From Dicaeum eximium (lineage: Eukaryota > Chordata > Aves > Passeriformes > Dicaeidae): 64,000 bases of DNA. Under the pieces are notes generated by a model, which was not told the origin of the DNA, did not search any database, and saw only the letters and a list, made by a program, of their open reading frames with translations. The position numbers and the translations under genes were made by a program. Below, piece by piece: positions 37,064 through 49,451 of this stretch. Position 1 is the first letter of the stretch, and the number at the start of each line of letters is the position of its first letter. The stretch spans positions 1,184,208 to 1,248,207 of the forward strand of contig VWZP01008343.1 of NCBI GenBank assembly GCA_013396995.1. The letters are read 5' to 3'.

Positions 37064-37550
37064 GCAAAAAAGGTCCTGGCAGTGCTGGTGAATGTGAACC
37101 AGCAAACTGAACGTGAGCCAGCAGTGATACAAAGAAGACAAATGAAAACCTATAGTGCATTAGGGGTACAGGCAGCAGGTGAAAGGAAGCAATAATTCCC
37201 TTTACTCAGCACTAGTGAGACCATACTGGGAGTACTGTGTCTGGGTCTGGGCTCTCCAGTACAAAATCGACATGAGAATATTAAGCACAGTCCAACAAAG
37301 GGCCGTGAAAAAGATGAAGAGGCTGGAGTATGTCTTATATGTTAAAAAGTTGAAAGACTGTCCAGCCTAGAGCAGAGAAGGCTTACAGGGAGCTTATCAG
37401 TGTATATAAATGCCTGAAGGGAGGGCCTAAAGAAGACAGAACTCAGGTCTTTCCAAATGTGCCCGGTCACAGGACCAGAGTCAGTAGGCACAAACTGCAA
37501 CACAGGAGGTTCACTCAGAAGATCAGAAAACTTTTCTCCAAAGACTGCCT
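37064..37550 (+). mobile_element. CR1 LINE fragment, end of ORF2 to 3' UTR
   Basis: Direct-strand CR1. Successive landmarks are AAGGTCCTGGCAGTGCTGGT, GAACGTGAGCCAGCAGTG, CTGGGAGTACTGTGTCTGGG, GAGAGCAGAGAAGGCTTACA-like wording and GCACAAACTGCAACACAGGA. Deletions have removed parts of the standard sequence, and stops break the reverse transcriptase frame. A 63-codon remnant is open at 37179-37370. It lies about 75 bp from the broken end of the preceding LTR. Confidence 0.9.
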
Positions 37551-40365
37551 CCAACACCAAACATTGTTTTATTTTGTGATGCATCCTTTGCATCTAAATA
37601 AACAAGCCTAAGTACCCTGAGTAGGTTAAGCAACTGTGTGACCAGGATACAAAGCCTGCTTCATTTAATAACCTCACTTTCTAATCAGTCAGTTTTGTAA
37701 TCTTTATGGTCAGGTGAAATGATATCCAGTTACGATTGCCTAATATGAAGAGTATGGAGGTAATCAGCTCAGATTCTCCATCTTTTTGTTTCCATGTATT
37801 TTAATTAAAAGCACTTTCACTGCTTACACATTTTCCGTGTGAATAACAACAACATAACTGAGTTTGTTATCTGTCAATAATTTGTTGTCTGCCCAACACT
37901 TCATGTTTTCTATATAATAATAAATTTGCTATATTGTACTTATATTATTGTACTGTATTATATACTTCCATTGAAATTGGAGGAGAGATTTCAGATTTTG
38001 TACGGGATACTGGGAGTATGTCAGTTATCCTTGCTTCCAGAGCAGCTAGCACACAGCCATTACATCACAGACTTTGAAGCACAGTGTATCATGAAGTCTG
38101 GGTTTAAGCCAGTGGCAAGGCAGTTTCATCTCTGAGGGTCTCTGAACTAGTTAAAAGTAACTGAAGTGTGTTTGACCCTGTTTCATATTCATGTCTCTGA
38201 CTGCTATGTAGCTGTGCCCAGAGAGAATTGTAGAATAGTCTGTATCATCTGTACTATCTACAGTAATTTCCAAATGCAGCCCAGCAAATTATTTTCTGTA
38301 TTTACAAAGATTTATTATTTTTTGCTTGTTGTCTCAACATTTCTGTCCCTTGATTTGCTGGAAATTCATGAAAATTGCAAGAAAAATGTTATGGCTGTTA
38401 TGTTGTGCAGTAATGTTTAAAAGTTGCCATAGCATGGTCATCTGCTTGTTTTATATAAATGTTTATTATGTTCATGAAATCACTTTAATTCTGATCAAGA
38501 ATCTTGATTTTTTTTTCTGCCATTTAGTAGACAAACAAGCAAACCAACAAAGGAACTGAGAAACACCTATTGCAGATAGCCAAACAGCTTTAAATATGAA
38601 GAATTTAATCCTGATAGAATAAGTTAATATATGTGAATAAATTACCTGCTTTAGGGTTGCTAAATCCTAAATAATCTGTTTGACAAATAGTTCTCAAATG
38701 AAGTACAAACCAAGAGAGCTACTGCAGAAGCAGAAAAACATTATTTGGGGTAACATCTGCAAATTCTAGCAGCTCCCATCTGCCAGACAAATGCAACAAA
38801 TACATTTGTCGTATCTGACAAGTATAAATCTTCAAGTGAAGTACACCTTTAATTTGAGCAACAACAGAGTGTTACACAGGAAATTTCATGATAGCTTGAA
38901 TTTCAAATTGATATTGTTGGGAAGATTTTAGTGTCTCAAATATATTACTTTAGGGGTGAATTTATATTCTGGAATACAGACCACTGTGTGATTTAATGCT
39001 GATTGTCCAACCTTGTCATGTGACTGGCAGAGTGGGACAGGAGTGCCATAATTTTCAAGCACTGCAGAAGGCATGGTGCTATCCAAATCCCAATGGAACT
39101 CCGCTGAATTGATGAAATGACCAGGAAGGCCTAATTAAAGCTGTTCAGCTCAAATGTATTGATGTATTACATCTATTGTAGTTTCGTTCAATAGGTCTAC
39201 CCCATGAATGCTGGCATGCCTGTAAAGTAAACTAAACAAACTGCATAAATAATGCTGCAAGGTAAAGAGACACCCATGGAATCAAAGCTGACTCATGCAA
39301 AATCCAACAGGCTGCCCTTTGAGCTTATTTTCATACAAGATTATATTAAAAAAAATATTGCTTATAGCTTATCAAGTAAGAAAAGAGACAGACAGTTTCT
39401 AGTACTGAAAATGGTTATGTATTTAGCAAGCATATATTTAATTCTGTTATTCAAAAATATAATTCCTGAATATTAAAAGGTTCCTCAGAGATTGCTTCGC
39501 TTTCTATGATTAAAATATCTCTGAATAGTGTATCCATTATAATGAAGAAGAATTCTAGCTGTAAGGCATTTCATTTATGTCTGAGTTCTTTGGGCAATAA
39601 TTTGTTGAAATCTGGTAATTTTTTGAACTATTTCAGCAGGAATATGTAACTTCAAACTTATTTATATTTTGGCTCCATGGTTTTAGCTGAAAACTGATAC
39701 AGAATATAATTTGGCATATTCTGCTGGTGAGTAGTGAATTCAACAAAATATATAAAATGAGAAAAACCACTACTATTCACAAAATGTGACTGAATTTGAT
39801 TGCTTGTCTTTGTCTACAAGAAGTGAGATAAACCTCATCAAGACTTATAAAATATCAAACTTTAATTTAATACTTAGATTTATAGAAATGTCAAAACATT
39901 TATGCTTACTGTTTAAAATAAGTATGTGATTTTATTCTTCTTTATAATACGGCAATAAATAGAAAATGAAAACTATTATAAAAATAGCTAGCCTAAAAAT
40001 GAGAAAAAACCCTTTCATTTCAAATAGATCAGGCTATCTGTGACATCTTCAGGCTTAATTTTTGTGCTTGTTAATTTAAAAACTTTATATATGGAAGTTT
40101 TGCTTCAACCTAATCAAACTTCTTTTGCTTTTTTTTTTAAATGTAAAACTGAAAAATTAATGATTTCCTTAGCTCTTCTGTAAAGTGTATTAAAAAATTC
40201 TAGGTCTTAATTACTATAGGTAACGTGTGTGAATTTATAAGTCTCTTTTAAAGATAGAATGCATGAATATACCTGACAGGAGATTTTAAAAAAAAAATAA
40301 TAGATGGCATGATGATTTTGTTTTTCTCTTCCTGAGGCATGGACTTCTTCTTTCAAAGAGAGATT
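37551..40365. other. AT-rich noncoding sequence
   Basis: No gene recognised. Frames at 37926-38135, 38166-38420, 38326-38559 and 39252-39476 are short and show only AT-rich codon bias. Confidence 0.55.
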
Positions 40366-40703
40366 GAGTGTACTCTCAGACAGTTTGCTGATGACATTGA
40401 GCTGGACAGGTGTTGATCTGCTGTAGGGTAGGCAGGCTCTGCAGAAGGAGCCGGACAGGCTGGATCAGTGGGCTGAGGCCAATGGTATGAGAATCAACAA
40501 AATGAAGTGCTGGGTCCTGCCCTTGGGTCACAGCAACCATGTGCATCACTACAGGCTGGAGGAGGAGTGGCTGGAAAGATTCCCAGTGGAAAAGGACCTG
40601 GCGGTGCTGGTTGACAGATGCTGAACATGAGCCAGCTGTGCCCAGGAGGTTTAGGAGGCCAGTGGCATCCTGGCTTGTGTCAGAAGCAGCGTGGATGAGG
40701 GTC
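40366..40703 (+). mobile_element. CR1 LINE fragment, ORF2 C-terminal region
   Basis: Direct-strand CR1 coding wording: CAGTTTGCTGATGACATTGA corresponds to the FADD-type metal-binding region of the reverse transcriptase. Then come CTGGACAGGCTGGATCAGTG, GGTCCTGCCCTTGGGTCACA and GGAAAAGGACCTGGCGGTGC. It is relatively well preserved but frameshifted and stop-containing. The 114-codon minus-strand frame here (40376-40720) is merely its antisense. Confidence 0.93.
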
Positions 40704-42539
40704 TGACAAGAAAGAGACAAATTCTACTCTTGGACACGAAATAGATAAACAGGATTCTGAAAGTACAGGCTAATAAGAGATTTATCTAAAACAGGTCTGT
40801 AGAATACATAAGGAAAAATTGTAGTGTCTATACTGGAAGAGTCTTTGGAATGACACTGAATAGTCATGCCCTTTAGCAGATATATGCTATATATGCTCAC
40901 TATGTGCTAGAGCTGCATATTTTTCTAAGACTTCTTATGAATGTCTTCAGTTTTAAGCAGAAGAGCTGCTCCAAGCTTTCATGGAGAAACATACTCTCAC
41001 TAAAATGGAAAACAATTATTTCTTTGTAGAATGACAGATCTACACCTATTAATAAGCCTGTAGGAGGAAAAAAAGTATTTTTGAATTTTAGTGGCCACCA
41101 GTACTTTAAAAAGATTTTAGTATGCCTTCATGGTCACAAAAAAGACTTTTATAAGGGGCTGGCAATTTTGAGTTCCTCAACATATAAGTAGACAAGCAAA
41201 CATATTTAAAGGAACTGTTTTTCAGTTGAGATTGCTCGGAATATTTCTGGACAAAGGGCTGCTTAAAATTTCCACAAACAAGGACTGAATTAATACAATA
41301 CTTCCTTTCTAAAGAGCTTGCATTTTCAGTTTGTTGCTTTCCTCTTGCCCTCCGTCTCTTTTCTCCTTTTTCTACTCCCTTTACCATGGCAGTGTTGGTA
41401 GCAAACATTATTCCACTACTGCAGTATTCTTTGAGAATCTCCATCTCTGAGTCCTATCTATGTTATGAATGGAAATAATACCTCACTATTATTTCAAAAT
41501 TCTTTTAAAAAAGCTTCACTCTTTGACACAACTTGATGGATCAGTTCTTCATACAGCTGCTCCTGTGGAAATGTGCTTATAGCACATTTTGTTTTGCAGA
41601 GTTTCCTAAATGGCTCAGTAGGGGTCAGGACTCTTAGAATTACACACATAATTATTAATAAAACTGATTAGCAATTTTTCAGCTCTGTTAGCGGAATGTT
41701 ATAATTCTGTTTGTATCAATATTCAAGCTGTGCCAGTTTTGAACAATCTTACCTCCAGCCGAGATCACAGAAAATGATGCACAACCTCTAGCTAACATAT
41801 TCTTCATCTCAATATCGAGTACAATGACACTACAGTACACACTAATGCAAAATTGCCCAATAACATTTTGAAAGGTACCATCTGCCTTTCTTTTAAACCT
41901 TTCAAGATGTGCTGGTGCAGTAGTGTGGCAGGGAAGGAAGAGGAGAGAGAAGGCAGAACTAGAATTTCATTTTATTCAAAATGTTTTTTTTTTTTTTTTC
42001 AAATTTCAGTCAGAGGACTTTCCTGCTTCTAGCCTTGTCTAAAAAAGCCACTCACCACATGACCCAAATGTAATTCAACCAATTCATTTCAGCTCTAATC
42101 AATATGTCACTTGGAGGTGTTATACTGTGATGTTTATATATTCAGTTTGAACTATTTGTCACTTCCATGTAATAATGCTTCAAAAATAGGGCTGTTTATG
42201 AGCATCATAGCTGTCACCTGTCATGGAAATATTGCTTCCAAAGTGTTGCCAATTAGATTAATATTTACATTTATTCACACTTATTAGATGCTCAGAAAAC
42301 TAACTAGAAAATTGTTTCCTTGTGTGTTTCTCCTTCACAAAACATGAGTCAGAAAGTCACTCGCATTGCCCAGTTGCTCAGCTCATTCCCTAAGGACCCC
42401 CTTCAAAACAAGGAAATAAAACTCCACTCTATCATGCAGAATAAACCCCCAATGCACCATGTAAAAGTCTGGTAGGAATGTCTTTCAAATAAGCACAGCT
42501 GCACAGAGTGTCCATTTTATATTGACAGTGATTTGGCGA
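40704..42539. other. AT-rich noncoding sequence
   Basis: No gene recognised. A 112-codon minus-strand frame (41106-41444) is Lys/Ser-rich without a domain. A T run of about 16 lies at 41984-41999. Confidence 0.55.
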
Positions 42540-42720
42540 TGATCACAGAACATGAATTAACCTTGCTTTGACAATGTGGTTTTTTTTCTTATTTGCATTG
42601 CAGGTCAGCAACTGAATGATACCTGTCAAACTTTGTATGATCACATTGAGGAAGTAATTATTTCTGCATGCCAGGCTTTGTTTGACAGTATTTCTGCCTG
42701 AGAAATGCCAGCAGCAAAAA
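42540..42720. other. Candidate conserved noncoding block with paired TGTCAAA sites
   Basis: CTGTCAAAC at 42623-42631 and its reverse complement GTTTGACAG at 42680-42688 bracket a TAATTA core (about 42655). An octamer-like ATTTGCAT sits at about 42591. Such a set of TALE/homeodomain/POU-like words is typical of developmental enhancers, but short motifs occur by chance. Inference only. Confidence 0.22.
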
Positions 42721-44745
42721 GCCCATTAACTGCTTCCACCCACTGTTCTTATATAATTCTCTGTATCTTTGCTCTCTGGGCTGATGGGGAGCAGCAGGGA
42801 CACAAGGCATTTGTTACAGGCTTCACATTGCTGTGGGTTAGAGCCTGCTCAGTCACACCACATGGCACAATGCAACCTAAGATGTTACAACATGCAATGA
42901 ATGGATTCATCTTTGCTTAAGAAGTATAAGGTGACATCATGGCAATTTTTTTATTTATTGAAATAGACAGCCAGTTCTGCACAATGCAAAACAGAAATAA
43001 AAAGGTAAATTAAAAAGAAAAATAAGCTCTCACCTCTAAGTTTCCAATAGCTGTGCTATGGATTTTTCCTATATTATAAAGATGCTTCGTGCTGGAATAA
43101 TGATAGGAAATTACTGGTTGCTTAGTCATGGGTGCTTCTGTAAGTCTCACTTTCATTAACAGGCAGTGTGTGCCTCTGGCTTACAGTAAATCCATGTGGG
43201 GAAGAATTACATCCCTGTCACACTGGTACAGAAAAGAACTTAGAGAATACATGTGAACTGCCAATAATTTCTCAAGAGGTTCAGGTAACTTACTGAAATA
43301 CTTAACACTAGCTCTTACAATGCATATTTATTTCTCCCTTTAAAATCTCATTCCCCACAGCAAATACATTTAGGCATATTAGTAAGTGGCCAAAACCAGA
43401 ACTGTTTATTCTACCAACTAATCCTATGGATTTTACTGCAGTGGGATTCAACCCTGTGCCATCCATGATTAACATTTGCCTCTGCAAAATAAATCCCCCA
43501 GTTGCAAAAGCTAATCAAAGTATAATCTTTTTCAGATTTTTTCTTCAGACCCAAATCATCAAAAGCAAATATTAAAATAGATAAAATGATTACAACTATC
43601 TTAGAACAAGGTAGGTGGACCTGAGTTTCATGTAACTTTATATAAATGAAGTTTTAGTCCATTTAATTTATCTTTAGAAAACTTCTCATTGCACTGAATA
43701 AAGCTTGAATCCAGAGTCAATGCCATTGAAAACAATGGTATAGATTGCTGTTTGATCTTTTTCAGATACAGATTTTTTTAATATTTATTGATAAATATTT
43801 TTGTGTAAAATGGGATTTTATGAATCATGTTTTCTACTCACTGTAATGTATTAGTGAGAATAGCATAATACTCTCTAGAGATTTATTTGGTTATCTGAAT
43901 ACAAGGATACTTAATACACTTTGAAACACCCTTGACTCTCCCTTCAGATCTCCAGCTGCTGCTCCAAGAATTCAGAAATCCCAATGCCAGCCTTATATAG
44001 GTGCCTTATAACTATGTACAGTGATTCTGCACATCTTGTGTCTTAGTCATCATTTTTGTGCATTTCTCAGATGTCTTACACATCTCAGCTCAAGATCCCT
44101 GTGTTTTAGTGCATGACTCAAGTCATATTCCCTTTGCTTATGCTGGGCATTTACAGCTCACATGTTGATACATAAAATGCACATGGATATTGGAATTTGG
44201 CTCTAAACCATATTCCTCTGTACTGTAAAAGATATCCTTGTAGAGACTATTGTGAAGAGTTGTAAGAGTGGATGAAGAATTAAATACTGCCTTTAACTCC
44301 CCAGCAGAAACTGTGGTTCTCAATCCAACTCTATCAGGCTTGTGTAGTTTCATTTGTACGTGTAAGTGTTGTGGTTTAGGAATGGTATTTCCAAATGTAG
44401 TATTCCTATTGAAACACTCCAAACTGTGCTCCACTCACTCACTCCCCCTTCTTAATAAATATTAAGAAAACTCTTATTAATAAAAGAGTGTAGAAGAGAG
44501 GTGAATGACTCATATCTGAATGCTCACCATGTGGAAGCTGCCAGTACCCCAGCATCTCCACCACTCCACCCAACCAGAAGGCACTGCTTCCCCCCACCCC
44601 ATGTTCCTGTTGTCAGATGCCATAGAATAACCTCTATTGCAAAAATTCACCCTGTTCTAACCAGGAAAGTTACACAGCACTAATTCTTACCTCCTTCCAA
44701 AATTATATGGGCCTTGATTTAGCAGAATATATAATGTCTTGGTTC
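42721..44745. other. AT-rich noncoding sequence
   Basis: Nothing recognised. Frames at 42705-42920, 44138-44434 (minus) and 44268-44683 are short and overlapping. Confidence 0.55.
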
Positions 44746-44750
44746 ATATT
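44746..44750. repeat. Target-site duplication, left copy (ATATT)
   Basis: ATATT directly before the LTR start is repeated exactly at 45228-45232, directly after its last base. Five base pairs fits ERVL-class integration. Confidence 0.75.
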
Positions 44751-45227
44751 TGTCCTGGTTTCATCATCTTCTTAGTAGCTGTCGCAGTGGTTGAACACTA
44801 ATATTGAAAACCCACTGATGTTTTAGTTGTTGCACGTGTTGCTAACTCCAAGTCAAGAACTTTTCAGATTCCCATGCTCTGCCAGCAAGCAGGTGCACAA
44901 GATGCTGATAGGGAGCACACCTGGAACAGGTGACCCAAACTGGCCAAAAGGATATTAAATATTCCATGCCATAGAATGTCATGTTCAGTGTACAGACTGA
45001 GGGATGGATCTCTGCTCAGGTACAGGCTATGCATTGATCAAAGAATGGTGAGCAAATGTACTCTGCATCACTTGGATTTTATTCCTTTTCTCTCTCCTAT
45101 TATTATTCTATTTTTTTTTTAATTGTTAAGCTGTTCTCATCTCAATCCATGAGTTTTTTATCTGTTTTCCTTCTGTTGTGGGGCTCCTGCATGGTACTTA
45201 GTTGTTGGCTGGAGTTAAACCATGACA
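44751..45227 (+). mobile_element. Solo endogenous retrovirus LTR (ERVL-like)
   Basis: A 477-bp element with clean TG...CA ends (TGTCCTGGTTTCATC at the left, GGAGTTAAACCATGACA at the right) and a perfect 5-bp duplication, ATATT, on both sides. Internal phrases such as CTGATGTTTTAGTTGTTGC, CCCATGCTCTGCCAGCAAGC and TGACCCAAACTGGCCAAAAG match a common bird LTR type, related to the minus-strand LTR at 11254-11836. The TATA region has decayed to GTGTACAGAC. No gag, pol or env lies beside it, so it is the product of LTR-LTR recombination. The 67-codon frame at 45056-45259 is LTR sequence. Confidence 0.88.
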
Positions 45228-45232
45228 ATATT
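45228..45232. repeat. Target-site duplication, right copy (ATATT)
   Basis: Exact repeat of 44746-44750, abutting the terminal CA of the solo LTR. Confidence 0.75.
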
Positions 45233-45381
45233 TTGCATGTGATTCAGTCTTATGCATAATTTAGGATTTTTGGATCAGATTAATCTCACCTAGCAGGCTA
45301 CAGATGCAGACATTTAAAGGTAAGGGTATGTATTAAAGGTGGACAGAGCAGGATAATACACATAGTTTGGTTGCCTATCTG

Positions 45382-45500
45382 GAATCATAGAATCATTTAG
45401 CTTGGAAGACATTTCTAAAATAAAGTCCAGCCATTAATTTAACAATGAATGCCAAGTCTACCACCACCACTAAACCATGTTATTAAGTACCATATGTAAG
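45382..45500 (-). mobile_element. CR1 LINE fragment, extreme 3' end
   Basis: Begins with GAATCATAGAATCATTTAGC, the antisense of the CR1 octamer tail, then CCAAGTCTACCACCACCACT and AAACCATGTTATTAAGTACC. About 120 bp remain before similarity fades. Confidence 0.93.
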
Positions 45501-47232
45501 TAGATTTTGCTTCTTACAGTCAAGGACTAATCTTGTTTTAATTGCTGAGCATTGACATATAAAGTCAACAAAGTTTTCTTAAGTTTCCCTGCCAGGATAT
45601 CAGCAGCCTCTTGAGAAGATCAGAAGTCTCATGAGCTATATTTGGGTATATTCAGTGGTACTGTGTCCTTATGTGTGGGCATCAGATTAAACAATCAGTT
45701 GGAAAAAAAAAAGTCTGCAGAAGGTAACTGAGATCTCCTCTTTTAATCACCCTTTGAAAAGTCTTTCTTCCTCTGGATCTCTGACAACATGGACATGTAA
45801 CTTAGTCTTAGATGAGAAAGCTTAATTGACCTAAATATTTTACTTAAATAATAAAACATAACAAATGAATTGTCTTTGTGCCAGCACATTTTTTTTTTCT
45901 CTCACTAGGAAGGATTTTTGTTTTAAGAGACTGAATTACCATAGCAATTCATGAATAACCATTAGTGCCATCTGGCAAGTTTTCAAGATGACTTGTTTTA
46001 CTAAATAATGCTTGCACTGGCTTTGATACAGTGACCTGCATAGTGTTGCTTTTGACCCAGCTTACTTGAGCAGAAACAGTACCAGAAATCACATTACTCA
46101 TTTACTTAAGAAAGCATTTTTATAAGGTGCGACAAGATAATATCATTATGTCATGATCTGAGGTTTGGTGCATTAGAAATAATAATAAGAAATCTTCTCT
46201 GAGTCTAATCAAACTCTTACATGGTATGAATTCCTTAATTTTCTTGCAAAGGTAACTTATAAAATTTCAAAACTTGAGTAGATAAGGGACTTTCTGTAAA
46301 GATCAGGACAATAAATTTCAAATTGACATTTTTTGTCTATGAAAATCATATTGTAAAAGGAAGGAACTGAATCCTGATATGGTGAACTTAAGTAAAAATT
46401 ATTATTTCTTTTTAAAAATAAAAAATAATTAACTTATTTTAGTAATACAGGATATACTAATGAGCACGTGACACATGCAGTATTAAACTCACATCTATCT
46501 GAATAGGTTGGGCAAGATCCAGGAGTTTAAGAGAGAAATCATATTTTATCACTGCCTTGAGGAAGGTCTCATGCATGGCTGGTTTAGCTCCTCTGAGCAG
46601 AAGAATGATCTCTGGAGTCTTTAGATCCATCCTCTAGACTCTTTTAGGATGACTGAACTGTGATTCATCATATTTACTACAGCATTAATGTGCCTGTTCC
46701 ACCTCAGGGATGAGATACAACAGCAAGTTCTACTGTATTCAGTGGAAGGTTTTGGTACAGCTACATGCAAATACTGCGTGAGAGTAAACCTCAATGTACA
46801 CCCTTTGCAACTGTTATAGCAAATCAAAGTTAATTGTTCTCATTTATTTTTAAATAAAATGCACGGAGCACGAGTATTCAGTCAGTGTTGTAGAAAGACA
46901 CTACAGTGAGGAGGATATAGAAACTTTCCGCAGAGTACATTAGTAACAAAATGACCAGTCTGGATCAAATAAAGCCCTCAGCTATGCTTCATGCTTAATT
47001 ACACTCAAAGTGATTCAAAGCTATTTGCTAGCTGTGTCTACTCTAATTTCTAAACTGATCTTCACAGGGCTGACAGAATGCTAAAAAAACAGCTCACACT
47101 GCTGAGTGGGATGACCAGCAGCAGCACCAGAAACTAAAGGAGTTTTCTTCTGTATTTTGCTTTCACTGATGGCGATTAGCTGGTGTATGGCTTAGCTGTC
47201 AAACAGCATAAGTCCTTTTGGTGCACTTGCAG
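45501..47232. other. AT-rich noncoding sequence
   Basis: No gene recognised. One short minus-strand frame at 46621-46827. T runs near 45890. Nothing else noted. Confidence 0.55.
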
Positions 47233-47491
47233 CAGAATGGGCCTGATGTGACTTGGAAGAAACCAGCTGACATAAGGCGGAGTTTTGTTAGATGTCGCAG
47301 GAAGAGAAGGAAGAGCGTCAGTCCCTGCATGGATCCTTACGGCTCTCTGGGATGGCAAGCCACTGACAATGACAAGATGCCATCTGTTAAGAAGCTATTC
47401 TGGAGGAAAACTGGAGCTGCTGGAGGATTTCACTGCACTGCAGTAGGCAAGTGGCACATTTGGCATATAGGGGGCCCAAACACGTCTGCAG
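47233..47491 (+). other. Orphan candidate exon inside a 159-codon open frame, function unknown
   Basis: This is the most protein-like stretch in the window. A frame stays open from a TTG at 47218 to 47697. Within it, 47233-47491 is preceded by a plausible splice acceptor (CTTTTGGTGCACTTGCAG) and followed by a good donor (CTGCAG|GTAAAT). The segment is richer in G+C than its flanks and holds five CpGs. The predicted peptide has a strongly basic stretch (RCRRKRRKS) followed by SPCMDPYGSLGWQ, then a Lys/Trp/Gly-rich part. I do not recognise it as any family. The exon would be 259 bp, so it changes phase. It could be an alternative exon of a large gene, a noncoding-RNA exon, or chance. Confidence 0.25.
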
Positions 47492-47786
47492 GTAAATGTG
47501 GCCTTATACACACCAGCTTTCTGACTCAACTAGGTAACAGGAGTGGTGAATCTATGATAATTAGCTTAGGAATTCCACCAGTTAATCTAAATAGAAATAG
47601 CTGCATTAAATTAGTGATCTCCATTTCTAATATCTTCCAGAAGAAACACATTTTTTTCATCTGGAAATACTATAAAGATCACAGGCTTCTCTGTTAGAGG
47701 TGGTTGATTTAATACTTATTGCATGCATACAAAAAAAAAAATCAAATCGTCACACTGTCCAGGTAATCAACATCTTATGTATTCCT

Positions 47787-47992
47787 AGAGTCATAGAATC
47801 AAAAAATGTTAAGGAGTTGGAATGGACCTTATAGACCATCTAATCCCACCGCCCACTGACATGTACAGGGACACCTTCCACCTTCCACCTTCCACTTCCT
47901 AAACCAAGACACAGAGTTATTCAAGGCCTTATTCAAGCCAGCCGGGCTTTGAACACTGCCATGGTTAGGGCAACCACAACTCTTCCTTTTGG
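47787..47992 (-). mobile_element. CR1 LINE fragment, 3' end
   Basis: Antisense CR1: AGTCATAGAATCAAAAAATG (tail), GGAATGGACCTTATAGACCA and GTACAGGGACACCTTCCACC, then GGGCTTTGAACACTGCCATG. A local expansion, (CCTTCCA) three times, lies at about 47874-47894. Confidence 0.9.
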
Positions 47993-49346
47993 ATACTATC
48001 CTGTCAAATTTTATGATACACGTGGCAAACTTTCAATATTAAGTCCCAAGCAAATCTATTTCATGCATATGCAACTTGGAAAATGTCAGATAAATGAAAT
48101 ATGCTTGCCCAAATGAGTTGGTTGGTTGGTTGAGTGATATATCTGCATATCGCATTTTTTATCTTAGAAAAATTCCAGTTATGTCTTGTGTATCGAATTA
48201 TTTAAGTTTAAGGAAAAAAAAATTAATACAATTTCAATTCTTCCACTCCTTGTATTAGAAACATGAATTAAAGAAATCTGTATTTTCTATAGAAAAAAAC
48301 CCAAAGAACCCGTATGTACAGTATGCTAAAGAGCTTTTTATTAGGGCAGGTTTTAATTCAAAGTATTCTGTGGACAGCAAGAATAATGGCACTATCATAA
48401 TTTAGACCATGATGCAATGAATTTGACTGTGACCTCTGCAAGTGATGTTTAAAGTCCTCTCGAGTTTGAATTGCACAGTGCTAATATATAATACTATCAC
48501 AAATAATTTAAAATAATGTCTTAATCCAGACAGACTGGAATAGTTCTGAGCTGGAATTGTCTTTGTAGTTTAACAGATCTTTGGGTTCTTTCCCCTGCTT
48601 GCTTTGACAATGCCCTTTGCATGTCTGAGTTTGCTAGTTTGTTTAGAGCTCACAGCTTCAAGAAATCATGCAACTACATTATCAAATCTCAGACCTGTCA
48701 GCATCAGCAAAGGTTGTTAAGAGTGATTTTAGCAGGCTGCAATAAATCATTATCTATATTGCATTTCTCTCTGTATTGGTTAAGATTCTCAGTTAGGACT
48801 CAGACCTGCTCCATATTGAACTCCAATGAAACACTGTCCATAGATATGGTGTGACAGGAATTCCCAGAGATCAGCTGTGCAAATGACTCATTGTATACAG
48901 AGATAATTGGACTGAGTTCTATACTGGATTCAATCAGTACAGCTCCAGTCTCCCATGGAGATATACCGTTTTTCGAAAACTGAGGTTATGGCCACAGACA
49001 TCTCTTGACTAAAGGGTTATATGGAATTTATCACTTATGCTGTACCCTCATGTCATTTGATGTTTTCTTTCATTTTATTCCTTTCATAAACCTGGAAGGC
49101 TTACTTTGCTGGCCATTGGTCTCTTGCTTTCTTATTGGCTCTGTTGAATTGTCTGGGCACACTTAGGGGCATCTTGTTCCAGGGGCTGATGAGTTTTATC
49201 TTTAAGCACAATTTTTACAAAGCTAAAAAATGTGACTAATGAGATGCCATTTTGTTGACTTGCTGTAAACTACTTAATTTGTGACAGGAAAAAAAACCAG
49301 ATGTCATTATTTTGCTTGTTTCTTTAGTCCTTTTTTCATAGTGGTA
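47993..49346. other. AT-rich noncoding sequence
   Basis: No gene recognised. A GGTT repeat of four units lies near 48119-48131. A 77-codon frame at 48621-48854 has no domain. Confidence 0.55.
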
Positions 49347-49347
49347 A

Positions 49348-49439
<92 letters not shown>

Positions 49440-49451
49440 GCAACAACAACA
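49347..49451. repeat. Compound trinucleotide microsatellite (TAG)n(TAA)n(CAA)n
   Basis: About 18 TAG/GTA units (to about 49402) run directly into about 12 TAA units (to about 49438) and then four CAA units. In one frame this reads as long Val and Ile runs, which is why a 91-codon frame (49281-49556) appears. It is not a gene. Confidence 0.95.

Noticed and set aside
40376..40720. 114-codon minus-strand protein
   Set aside because: It is the antisense of a well-preserved CR1 ORF2 fragment.
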